39,553 bases of DNA from Opitutaceae bacterium (GTDB lineage Bacteria > Verrucomicrobiota > Verrucomicrobiia > Opitutales > Opitutaceae): assembly GCA_016715765.1 (NCBI GenBank), contig JADJZJ010000060.1, forward strand, positions 1 through 39,553, read 5' to 3'. Made by a program: the position numbers and the translations under genes. Shown here one piece after another: positions 17,101 to 24,842 of this stretch (positions are counted from its first letter, which is position 1; the number at the start of each line of letters is the position of its first letter). The notes below the pieces were generated by a model that worked only from the letters and a program-made list of their open reading frames with translations, was not told the origin of the DNA and searched no databases.

Positions 17101-18131
17101 GCCGCAACCAGGACAATTTACCCGACACCCGCAGCTGGCGCGATATACCGCAGCAGCTGAAACCCCGCGCCATGTCGCGGGGCGGTCGGCGCCGGGTGAT
17201 GCAGCGCTCGCTGAAAACCACCATCACCGCCGTCACCGTGGTGCTGCTGCTCGGCCTCGTCTGGGCGGTCGCCGCCGCGCTGCAGGAGCATCCGGGCGGG
17301 CCTTCCCGCACCGTCAGCTCCACGCCGGTGAAGGAAATCGCGGTCGCGACGGACGGTGTGCTCGATCAGGCCTGGATCACCCGCACGCTGGCCCTGCCGC
17401 GCGCCGCCTCGCTGATGGAGCTCGACCTCGAACAGCTGCGCGTCCGCCTGCTGGCCAGCGGCCAGGTCCGCAGCGCCACGGTCACCCGCCACTTTCCCTC
17501 GACCCTCTCCGTCGCGCTGACCGAGCGCACCCCCGTCGTCCGCGTGATGGCGCAGCTCGCCGACGGCGCGACCCGCGAGCTCCTCGTGGCGCGCGACGGC
17601 ACGGTTTACGAGGGCGCCGGCTACGATCCCGAAATGGTGAACTCGCTGGTCTGGCTCGACGGCGTGAAGCTCGTGCGCACCCGCGACCGCTTCCTGCCCG
17701 TGACGGGCATGGAACCCGCCGCCGAGCTGCTGGCCAAGGCCCGCAACGAGGCGCCGCACCTCTATGCCACGTGGAAGGTGATTTCGCTCGCCCGGCTCGA
17801 ATCCGACGGCGAGCTGCTGGTGAGTTCCACGCTGGCGGAAAAGATCACCTTCAATGCCGCGGTGGATTACTTCCGCCAGCTCGCCCTCCTCGATGTGCTC
17901 ATTGATACCGGCCAGCCCCTGAAGGAGATCAACCTCGCCATCGGCCGGGCCTCCGACATGGACCGCAATGCGGACGGCAGCTACCAGGTGCCCGTCACGC
18001 TCGCCACGCCGCCCGATCCCGCCGCCACCCAGCCGGCTCCGGCGGCCACCGCCCCGGCACCGACGACGGAACCGAAACCCTTTTTCATCCCCTTCAACCA
18101 TCCGCAGAAGAAGAATCCGCGTGAGCTCTAG
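17097..18131 (+). CDS. ftsQ: Cell division protein FtsQ
   Basis: 344 residues if TTG 17097 (overlapping the ddl stop) is used; ATG 17172 would give 319. The segment before that ATG (SWRDIPQQLKPRAMS) looks protein-like and supports the longer form. A basic cytoplasmic tail is followed by a membrane segment (about 40-62) and a POTRA domain starting at VKEIAVATDGVLDQ, then a FtsQ domain with VTRHFPSTLSVALTERTPVV. The end is Pro/Ala-rich. FtsQ scaffolds FtsL/FtsB and recruits FtsWI at the septum. It overlaps ftsA by 11 bases. Confidence 0.85.
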   Translation: MSRNQDNLPDTRSWRDIPQQLKPRAMSRGGRRRVMQRSLKTTITAVTVVLLLGLVWAVAAALQEHPGGPSRTVSSTPVKEIAVATDGVLDQAWITRTLALPRAASLMELDLEQLRVRLLASGQVRSATVTRHFPSTLSVALTERTPVVRVMAQLADGATRELLVARDGTVYEGAGYDPEMVNSLVWLDGVKLVRTRDRFLPVTGMEPAAELLAKARNEAPHLYATWKVISLARLESDGELLVSSTLAEKITFNAAVDYFRQLALLDVLIDTGQPLKEINLAIGRASDMDRNADGSYQVPVTLATPPDPAATQPAPAATAPAPTTEPKPFFIPFNHPQKKNPREL

Positions 18132-19323
18132 TCCCACCTTCATCGGCGCCGTCGAGATCGGCACCTCCAAGATCACCGTCCTGATTGGCGAGTACAACGG
18201 CCGCGAACTGGCCATCATCGGCCGCGGCGAGTGCCAGTCCCGCGGCATCATCAAGGGCACCGTCGTCGACTACAAGGCGGCCAGCGAGTGCACCCACAGC
18301 GCGCTGGAGCAGGCCGAGCGCGAGGCCGGCGAGCGCATCGACCTCGTGTTTCTCGCCCAGTCCGGCGGACACCTCGAGGGCTTCTACAACGAGGCCGCCG
18401 TGAGCGTGAAGGCCGCCGACAACATGATCGGCGCCGAGGACATCCGCACCGTCTGCGAACTGGCGCGCGCCAAGCAGCTGCCCGCCGGCCGCCTCGTCGT
18501 CCACCACATCCGCCGGCCGTTCCGCGTGGACGGCCGCCTGGTCCCCAATCCCGAGCACCTGGTCGGCCAGCGCCTCGATGTCGGCTACTGGACCGTGCAC
18601 GGCCAGGAGAACAAGCTCGCCGATTTCATCCACGTCATCCGCGGCTTCAACCTCGAGGTCCGCGAACTCGTGCTCTCCAGCCTCGCGACCGGCCACATGA
18701 TCACCACGCCCGAGGAGCGCCAGCACGGGGTCCTCGCGATTGACATCGGCGCCGGGACCACGGACTTCGCCATCTATCGCGACGGCGTGCCGCACACCAC
18801 CGGCGTCCTCGCGGTCGGCGGCGCCCACATCACCAACGACCTCAGCATCGGTCTCCGCCTGGCCGAGGGCAAGGCCGAGAAGCTCAAGCACCGCTTCGGC
18901 CGCGCCTCCATCATCACCCGCGACAAGGGCGAGAAGATCTGGCTCGACGGCAACTTCGCCATCGGCGACCGGCAGTTCTCCCGTCACGCCATCGAGCAGA
19001 TCACCTCCGCCCGCGTGACCGAGATCCTCGAGATCGTGCGGAAGAAGCTCGGCGGCGCGTTCACCCCCGAGACCTGCTCGGCCGGCGTCGTCCTCAGCGG
19101 CGGCACCGCCAAGCTCGCCGGCATCGCCGAGACCGCGGCCCGCGTGTTCGGCGTGCCCGCCCACCTGGGCGAGACCCCCGGCTGGGTGGCCGAGAATCTC
19201 CGCGACCCCGGCTACAACACCGCCCTCGGGGTCCTTTACTACGGCGTGAATTCCCGCGCCGACCGTTCCGATGCGCCCCGGCGCAAGGGCGGCTTCTTCT
19301 CCCGGCTCTTCGCCTCGAACTGA
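18121..19323 (+). CDS. ftsA: Cell division protein FtsA
   Basis: 400 residues from GTG 18121, which lies inside the end of ftsQ. An actin-like fold is shown by AVEIGTSKITVLIGEYN (phosphate 1), the 1C domain after it, AIDIGAGTTDFAIY (phosphate 2) and VLSGGTAKLAGIAETA (adenosine). The C-terminal KGGFFSRLFASN is an amphipathic helix for membrane attachment. FtsA tethers FtsZ polymers to the membrane. Further ATG starts upstream in the same frame would overlap ftsQ extensively and give an Arg/Pro-rich nonsense extension, so they are rejected. It ends five bases before ftsZ. Confidence 0.94.
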   Translation: MSSSPTFIGAVEIGTSKITVLIGEYNGRELAIIGRGECQSRGIIKGTVVDYKAASECTHSALEQAEREAGERIDLVFLAQSGGHLEGFYNEAAVSVKAADNMIGAEDIRTVCELARAKQLPAGRLVVHHIRRPFRVDGRLVPNPEHLVGQRLDVGYWTVHGQENKLADFIHVIRGFNLEVRELVLSSLATGHMITTPEERQHGVLAIDIGAGTTDFAIYRDGVPHTTGVLAVGGAHITNDLSIGLRLAEGKAEKLKHRFGRASIITRDKGEKIWLDGNFAIGDRQFSRHAIEQITSARVTEILEIVRKKLGGAFTPETCSAGVVLSGGTAKLAGIAETAARVFGVPAHLGETPGWVAENLRDPGYNTALGVLYYGVNSRADRSDAPRRKGGFFSRLFASN

Positions 19324-19328
19324 GCGCC

Positions 19329-20597
19329 ATGAATCTCAACGAACTTCCCCTCGAGCACGAGCTCCTCACCGACCGCAACATCGCCATCAAGCTCGTGGGC
19401 GTCGGCGGCGCCGGCTCCAACGCCGTGGACCGCCTCAAGATGGAGAATCTCGAGCGCCTGCAGATGGCCGTGATCAACACCGATTACCAGGCGCTCTCCA
19501 GCTCGCCCGTGCAGGACAAGGTCCTCATCGGCATGGGCGTCACCCGCGGCCTCGGGGCCGGGGGCGATCCCGATCTCGGGCGCGAGGCCGCCGAGGCCGA
19601 TCGCGAGAAGATCGCCGCCGTCGTCAAGGACTGCGACCTCGTCTTCCTCATCGGCGGCATGGGCGGCGGCACCGGCAGCGGGGCGCTCCCGGTGGTCGCG
19701 GAGACCGCCGCCGAGGCCGGCGCGCTCGTGATCGCGTTTGTCACCCTTCCGTTCAGCTTCGAGGGCGGCCGCCGCCTGAAGCAGGCCGAGGAGGGACTGC
19801 TCGCGCTGCGCAAGGTCTGCGACGCCGTCATCCCGCTGCCCAACGACATCCTCCTGCAGGAGGGCGCCGAGGACGCCTCGGTGCTCGATTCCTTCGCCCG
19901 CGCCGACGAGTGGATCGGCCGCGGCGTGAAGTCCATCTGGGCGATGCTCTTCAAGACCGGCCTCATCAACCTCGACTTCTCCGCCCTCCGCCAGGTGTTC
20001 CTGCAGCGCGGGAGCAAGACCCTCTTCGGTCTCGGCGAAGGCGCCGGCGAGACCTGCGTGGCCGACACCATCGCGAGCCTGAAGCTTTGCCCGCTGCTCC
20101 ACACCCCGGAGTTTTCCCGCAAGGCCGACCGCCTGCTGGTCAACATCATCGGCGGCACCGATCTCACCCTGCCCAAGGTCAACGAGCTCATGACCGCCAT
20201 CACCGACCAGTTCGGTCGGGAGTCGCACGTCATCATGGGCGCCGTGATTGATGAGAGCATGCAGAACCGCGTCGAGGTGTGCGTCATCGGCACCAGCGAC
20301 ATGGGCGGCCGCATCGGCGGCGCCCGCCGCCCGACCCCGGTCCCGGCGCGCGCCACGCGCACCGCTGCTGCCACGACGACCGAAGGCTCGCCGGTCGCCG
20401 GTCCGACGCCCGCCACCGCCCAGACCGCGGAGACCCACGCCGCCGAACTCGCGGCGATCAAGGTCGCGCAGGACGAATTTGGCTTCGGTGAAATCGAGAG
20501 CCGCGGCTACTTCGAGAAGACCGACCGCAACCTCTTCGACGGCTCGGACCTCGACGTCCCCACGTATCTGCGCAAGGGCATCAAGATCACGCTCTGA
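19329..20597 (+). CDS. ftsZ: Cell division GTPase FtsZ, divergent
   Basis: 422 residues. IKLVGVGGAGSNAVDRL opens the GTP-binding domain, and the signature loop is GGGTGSG (about 112-118), with Ser where most FtsZ have Thr, as in tubulins. The T7 loop reads GLINLDFSALRQVF: Asp216 is kept, but residue 219, normally the second catalytic Asp (D212 of E. coli), is Ala. An Ala/Thr/Pro-rich linker follows from about 345, and the protein ends in VPTYLRKGIKITL, a good match to the C-terminal peptide that binds FtsA. It forms the Z ring. Last gene of the dcw cluster; a perfect palindrome follows. Confidence 0.93.
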   Translation: MNLNELPLEHELLTDRNIAIKLVGVGGAGSNAVDRLKMENLERLQMAVINTDYQALSSSPVQDKVLIGMGVTRGLGAGGDPDLGREAAEADREKIAAVVKDCDLVFLIGGMGGGTGSGALPVVAETAAEAGALVIAFVTLPFSFEGGRRLKQAEEGLLALRKVCDAVIPLPNDILLQEGAEDASVLDSFARADEWIGRGVKSIWAMLFKTGLINLDFSALRQVFLQRGSKTLFGLGEGAGETCVADTIASLKLCPLLHTPEFSRKADRLLVNIIGGTDLTLPKVNELMTAITDQFGRESHVIMGAVIDESMQNRVEVCVIGTSDMGGRIGGARRPTPVPARATRTAAATTTEGSPVAGPTPATAQTAETHAAELAAIKVAQDEFGFGEIESRGYFEKTDRNLFDGSDLDVPTYLRKGIKITL

Positions 20598-20612
20598 GGG
20601 AGAACGCTGATT

Positions 20613-20741
20613 GATGTAGGGCGGGGTCTCCGAACCCCGCCATGTTTGAATTGTAGCTACGAGCGTGAGCGAGTGGTGGTTCGTCCACTCGCTCACGCTC
20701 GTAGCTACGAATGGCGGGGTTCGGAGACCCCGCCCTACATC
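20613..20741. repeat. Perfect nested palindrome after ftsZ
   Basis: Outer arms 20613-20643 and 20711-20741 are exact reverse complements over 31 bases, and each arm is itself partly palindromic (GCGGGGT...ACCCCGC). Inner arms 20653-20676 and 20685-20708 are exact over 24 bases (GTAGCTACGAGCGTGAGCGA and on), with an 8-base loop. The inner sequence recurs in degenerate form at 27652-27724. A related single half of another family (CGCGGCATGAAGCCGCTCCT) follows at 20764-20783. The gap 20598-20875 has no gene; the structure may end or stabilise the dcw transcript, but there is no poly-T tail. Confidence 0.92.
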
Positions 20742-20875
20742 ATCCGAGTGGGCGCGTTTGGTCGCGGCATGAAGCCGCTCCTACAGTTTTCCCGGTAAAT
20801 ATTCATTCCCGCAGTGGGGTACTGCCGGTTTTGCATCGCGCCGCCTGGCACCGGTTTCTACCGTCGGCTTTCACC

Positions 20876-22831
20876 ATGATTGATGCCAGCGAGCATTTCT
20901 ACCACGACGATCCCAACATCGGACCCGAGGATGTCCGCACCAAGCTGAAGGACGTGGAGTATTTCTTCCTCGGCAACGGCCTGATCCAGGCCGCCGTCCA
21001 GTGGGCGCCGGCCGGGGAGGGGACTCCCGTCGGCCTGCTCGTGATGAATCCCGACCGCCTGCGCAAGAAGCGCGAGGCGCTCACGATGGATGCCGCCACC
21101 GGCCTCGCGCCGACGCAGCTCCAACTCACCACCGGCGGCCGCGTCCATTCGCCCATCGCCGGCCGTTGCCGTGTCGGGTGGGAAACCAAGGCCCCGGTCC
21201 CCACCGTCGTGGTCCGCTGGTCGGCCGCCGGACTGCGGGTCACGGAACGTTTTTCCTGCCCGACCTGGAAACGTCCCGTCATCTGCCGCGAAGTCACGCT
21301 GCAGAACTCCGGCCGGAGCCGCATCACCTGTGTTGTCGCGACTGGCGCCCGCTCCACGTTCATTCGCCGCCGCCTCATGCTGGCGGCCGGCGCGAGTCGC
21401 ACGCTGGTCATCGGTTGCACGCTCCTGCCCGCCGCGGACCGCGTGAAAGTCACGTTCCTGGCCAAAGCACCACGGGATCCCGAGTGCCTCGATTTCTGGC
21501 GCAGCCTGGCCCGCGTGAAGTTCGGCCATGCCCGGCTCGATCATTTCTTCCGCGCCTCCTGCGCCCAGCTGCCCGTCGCCGTCTCCCGGCAGGGCTGCAT
21601 TGATGGCAGCATCTGGCAGTACAACCTCGAGTGGCTCCGCGACCAGTCCATGATCGCCCTCGCGCTGACCCTGATCGGCGCGACCGGACCGGCCACCACG
21701 ATTCTCACCCGCCTGCTCCGCAAGTTCGTCACGCCGGAAGGCGACACGCTGGATTCCAGCGAGAAGCGCAATCCGGCCGATGTGGAACTCGACCAGAACG
21801 GGCTGCTGCTCTGCACGTTGAAGGACTATGTGATGTGGACCGGAAACGTCGCCCTCGTGCGCGAGCATTGGGGCAAGATCGCCGCCGCCGCCGAGTTTCC
21901 GCTGCAGAAGGTTTTCCGGCATCCCCGGAGCGGGTTGCTCGTCAATTCGCGCGAATTCTGGGAGCGCCACCGGGCGCACGGCATCCAGCATGGCATGGAG
22001 CTGATCTACCAGTGCTACGTCGCCCACGGTCTCGCCGCCGGGGCCGTGCTGGCCCGGCTCACCGGCCACGGGGCCGAGGCGGTCCGTTGGGACCGTGAGG
22101 CCGAAAAGCTGAAGGCGGCGATCCTCACCCATCCCCGTTACCGCATGCACGACGCGCGCGGCTTCATCAAGCGCCGCGGCCCCGACGGCCGGGTGCAGGA
22201 AACCATCACGGCGCTCGACTCCGCGCAACTGCCCGGCTCCGTGCCGCTGGGGGCGGCGGGACCGCATTATCTCAACCCCGACACCTCGGCCGCGCTGCCC
22301 ATCGCATTGGGCATGATCCCGGCCAAGTCGGTGCTCGCCCGCCGCACGCTCAAGTCGCTGGAGACCCTCTGGAACCAGGATTGGAAGACCGGCGGCTACG
22401 GCCGCTACCATGTCATCTCCGAGCCCGATTCGCTCGGCGGCTGGCCCTTTGCCTCGCTTTTCATCGCCCGGGCCGCGATCGAGGCCGGCGACGACGCCAA
22501 GGTCTGGCGCATCCTCCGCTGGCTGGATCAGGTGCCCGGCGCGCAGGCCGGCACCTGGTTTGAGTTCTACGGCCAGCGCCTGGCCCCGCCCTTCCCGCAG
22601 GTCGGCATCGTCGTCTGGAACTGGGCCGAGCTCATCGTGTTGTATGTTCAACACATCCTAGGCGTGCGTCCCGGCGAGCACGGCCTGGAAATCCGCCCGC
22701 GCCTGCCCAAGGGACTGAAAGGCGCCGAAGCGAGCCTCAAGCTGTGCGGAACGCCGGTGAACCTCAAAGTAACCCGCGGCAAGGCTGTGCGTGTGACCGT
22801 CAACGGCAGGCCGTGGCCCGGCCTTGGCTGA
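20876..22831 (+). CDS. Six-hairpin glycosidase-like protein (GH15/GH94-like)
   Basis: 651 residues, no signal peptide. The first 220 residues are beta-rich (an N-terminal super-sandwich-like domain). From about 255 there is an alpha-helical region with WQYNLEWLRDQSM, DQNGLLLCTLKDYVMWTG, GHGAEAVRWDREAEKLK, TGGYGRYHVISEPDSLGGW and WFEFYGQRLAPPFPQVGIVVW, the layout of (alpha/alpha)6 barrels such as glucoamylases, glycogen debranching enzymes and disaccharide phosphorylases. The Asp in LRDQS and the Glu in WFEFYG are candidate catalytic residues. A C-terminal beta domain (IRPRLPKGL...) closes it, as in related enzymes. Substrate is unknown. ATG 20876 is chosen because earlier in-frame codons fall in repeat DNA. 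Confidence 0.7.
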   Translation: MIDASEHFYHDDPNIGPEDVRTKLKDVEYFFLGNGLIQAAVQWAPAGEGTPVGLLVMNPDRLRKKREALTMDAATGLAPTQLQLTTGGRVHSPIAGRCRVGWETKAPVPTVVVRWSAAGLRVTERFSCPTWKRPVICREVTLQNSGRSRITCVVATGARSTFIRRRLMLAAGASRTLVIGCTLLPAADRVKVTFLAKAPRDPECLDFWRSLARVKFGHARLDHFFRASCAQLPVAVSRQGCIDGSIWQYNLEWLRDQSMIALALTLIGATGPATTILTRLLRKFVTPEGDTLDSSEKRNPADVELDQNGLLLCTLKDYVMWTGNVALVREHWGKIAAAAEFPLQKVFRHPRSGLLVNSREFWERHRAHGIQHGMELIYQCYVAHGLAAGAVLARLTGHGAEAVRWDREAEKLKAAILTHPRYRMHDARGFIKRRGPDGRVQETITALDSAQLPGSVPLGAAGPHYLNPDTSAALPIALGMIPAKSVLARRTLKSLETLWNQDWKTGGYGRYHVISEPDSLGGWPFASLFIARAAIEAGDDAKVWRILRWLDQVPGAQAGTWFEFYGQRLAPPFPQVGIVVWNWAELIVLYVQHILGVRPGEHGLEIRPRLPKGLKGAEASLKLCGTPVNLKVTRGKAVRVTVNGRPWPGLG

Positions 22832-22838
22832 GTTTTTT

Positions 22839-23031
22839 ACCACGGATCACACGGATTTCACGGATGGATCCAATTCATTGCACAGGAGGGAGCAGAGATA
22901 GCAGAGGTTTCCGATCTCCGTTTCCTCTGTTTCCTCCTGTAAAATGGATTTAATTCTTCTGCCACGCCTTCCACGACCCGGCGAAGCAGTATGATCACCT
23001 TCTGATCCGTGTTATCCGTGAAATCCGTGGT
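22839..23031. repeat. Composite inverted repeat, CACGGAT family, upstream of obgE
   Basis: The left arm (22839-22865) is CACGGAT three times with a period of nine bases after ACC; the right arm (23005-23031) is ATCCGTG three times and ends GTGGT, matching at 23 of 27 positions, the differences being in the two-base spacers. Inside is a second pair, ACAGGAGGGAGCAGAG at 22882-22897 against CTCTGTTTCCTCCTGT at 22925-22940. The gap 22832-23093 holds no gene. The inner part recurs at 29922-30004. Confidence 0.88.
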
Positions 23032-23093
23032 TAAAACCGGATCGATTCCGCGCGGGCCTTGGCAAACGTCCCGGCATCTGCATGGTTGGTCTC

Positions 23094-24128
23094 ATGTTTG
23101 TTGACGAGTGCACAGTCAAATTGGCGGCCGGTGATGGCGGACGTGGTTGCGTGAGCTTCCGCCGCGAGAAGTACGAGCCTTGGGGTGGACCCAACGGCGG
23201 CGACGGCGGTCGCGGCGGCGACGTGATCCTCGTGGGTGACGACGACACCAACAACCTCGTGGACTACAAGTACCAGCCGCACTGGCGCGCCGGGCGGGGG
23301 GAGCACGGGCTCGGCTCCGACCAGCATGGCAAGGACGGCGAGCATTGCCGCATCCGCCTGCCGCTCGGGACCGTCGTGATTGACGAGGCCACCGGCAAGA
23401 TCGTGGCCGAACTCATCCACGACGGTGAGGAGATCATCCTCTGCAAGGGCGGCAATGGCGGCTGGGGCAACACCCACTTCAAGTCCTCCACTTTCCAGGC
23501 CCCCAAGCGCGCCAATCCCGGGCTGCCCGGCGAAACCGGCAGCTACCGCCTGATCCTCAAGAGCATCGCCGACGTCGGCCTCGTGGGCTTTCCCAACGCC
23601 GGCAAGTCCTCGCTGACCCGCGCCATCACCAAGGCCCGCCCCAAGACCGCCGCCTATCCCTTCACCACGCTGCACCCGCAGATCGGCGTGATCGAGTATC
23701 CCAACGAAAAGCGCCTCCTCATGGCCGACGTCCCCGGCCTCATCGAGGGCGCCAGCGAAAACCGCGGCCTCGGCCACCGCTTCCTCCGGCACATCGAGCG
23801 CTGCGCCCTCCTGCTGCTGCTGGTGGACATGGCCGGCACCGACGCCCGCGACCCGCGCAACGACTACAAGCATCTCGTCCGCGAACTGGAGCTTTACGAT
23901 CCGGCGCTGCTGGAGAAGCCCATCATCGTGGTCGCGAACAAGACGGATGTCCCCGAATCCGCCGCGAACCTGGCCAAGTTCCAGAAGCGCTACCCGAAGG
24001 CCGCGATCATGGAAATCTCCTGCCTCACCGGCGACGGCCTGCCCAAGCTCAAGAAGGAATTGTTAAAACGCGTCACGGCCCTGCGCCGGCGCGAAAAAAT
24101 GTCGCGCAAAGCCGCCGCCAACGCGTAA
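23094..24128 (+). CDS. obgE: GTPase Obg/CgtA
   Basis: 344 residues. The Obg domain starts with the usual MFVDECTVKLAAGDGGRG and has the Gly-rich helices (GGPNGGDGGRGGDV and others). The G domain has GFPNAGKSS (P loop, about 165-173), DVPGLIEGAS (G3) and NKTD (G4). Obg associates with the large ribosomal subunit, binds GTP slowly and links ribosome assembly with growth control. An in-frame ATG at 23082 would add four residues; ATG 23094 fits the family start. The C-terminal OCT domain found in some species is absent. Confidence 0.96.
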   Translation: MFVDECTVKLAAGDGGRGCVSFRREKYEPWGGPNGGDGGRGGDVILVGDDDTNNLVDYKYQPHWRAGRGEHGLGSDQHGKDGEHCRIRLPLGTVVIDEATGKIVAELIHDGEEIILCKGGNGGWGNTHFKSSTFQAPKRANPGLPGETGSYRLILKSIADVGLVGFPNAGKSSLTRAITKARPKTAAYPFTTLHPQIGVIEYPNEKRLLMADVPGLIEGASENRGLGHRFLRHIERCALLLLLVDMAGTDARDPRNDYKHLVRELELYDPALLEKPIIVVANKTDVPESAANLAKFQKRYPKAAIMEISCLTGDGLPKLKKELLKRVTALRRREKMSRKAAANA

Positions 24129-24131
24129 TCT

Positions 24132-24836
24132 ATGTCCGCGATGGCTACAGAATACCGTTCACTGCTCATGCGGGCCAACCGCCTGATGGGGGCCAATCTG
24201 GTGGACGCCAACCTCGTCAAGATCGACGACCTGGAAAAGGCCAACGAACGCCTCCTCGAGCTGGTCGCCTCCGGCCAGCCCCGGCAGAACACCGTCCTCG
24301 GCATCCTTTGCTATGAAATGAAGGTCGTGCGCGAGGAGGATGTGCTCCAGCACGTCGTGGACAACGAGGGCGTGGGTCTCGTGGACCTCCGCGATTACGA
24401 TGTGCCCGAGGACATCCGCCGCCAGACCGACGTCAGTTCCTGCTGGGCCACCTGGTCCGTGCCGTTCGACCGCGAGGAGGATTTCCATTTCATCGCCACC
24501 GCCTATTATCTCAGCCCGGCCGTGCGCGCGCATTGGGAAAAACTGCTCGGCGGCTCCGTCCTCTGGTTCGGCGTCACCCTCGACGCCATTGCCGACTATC
24601 TCGAAAAGCTGGAACTCGAGCGCGCCGTGCCGGCCTCCGGCACCCGTTCGCCCTTCGGCCGCCCCGTCACCCCCGGCGGCACCACCGCGCCGTTTGCGAA
24701 ACCCGGCAGCAACGCGCCTTTCCCGAAACCCGCCGGCTCGGTCACCGCGGCGCCGTTTCCCACGGCCGCTCCGGTTCCGCCGGCCACCGGCGGCAGCACG
24801 CCACCGACCGCCGTTCCGCCCCCCGTCCGTACCTGA
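24132..24836 (+). CDS. GspE/PilB N-terminal-like protein with Pro-rich tail
   Basis: 234 residues starting three bases after obgE. The first 160 residues are mostly helical with a pattern (LLELVASGQPRQNTVLGIL, EEDVLQHVVDNEGVGLVDL) like the MshEN/GspE N-terminal domain, the part of type II secretion and type IV pilus ATPases that binds the inner membrane platform or cyclic di-GMP. From about 165 the tail is Pro/Gly/Ala-rich with a repeated PF-x-K/R-P motif (SPFGRP, APFAKP, APFPKP, APFPTA). No ATPase domain is present; the ATPase follows six bases later as its own gene. It is probably a stand-alone adaptor of that ATPase. The family call is tentative. Confidence 0.55.
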   Translation: MSAMATEYRSLLMRANRLMGANLVDANLVKIDDLEKANERLLELVASGQPRQNTVLGILCYEMKVVREEDVLQHVVDNEGVGLVDLRDYDVPEDIRRQTDVSSCWATWSVPFDREEDFHFIATAYYLSPAVRAHWEKLLGGSVLWFGVTLDAIADYLEKLELERAVPASGTRSPFGRPVTPGGTTAPFAKPGSNAPFPKPAGSVTAAPFPTAAPVPPATGGSTPPTAVPPPVRT

Positions 24837-24842
24837 CCGCCC

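Noticed and set aside
22808..22838. Rho-independent terminator after the glycosidase gene
   Set aside because: The stem is only five pairs and the T run is eight bases away from it.
22839..23031. CRISPR array
   Set aside because: The units are 7 bases with 2-base spacers and inverted arms; there are no 20-40 base repeats, spacers or cas genes.
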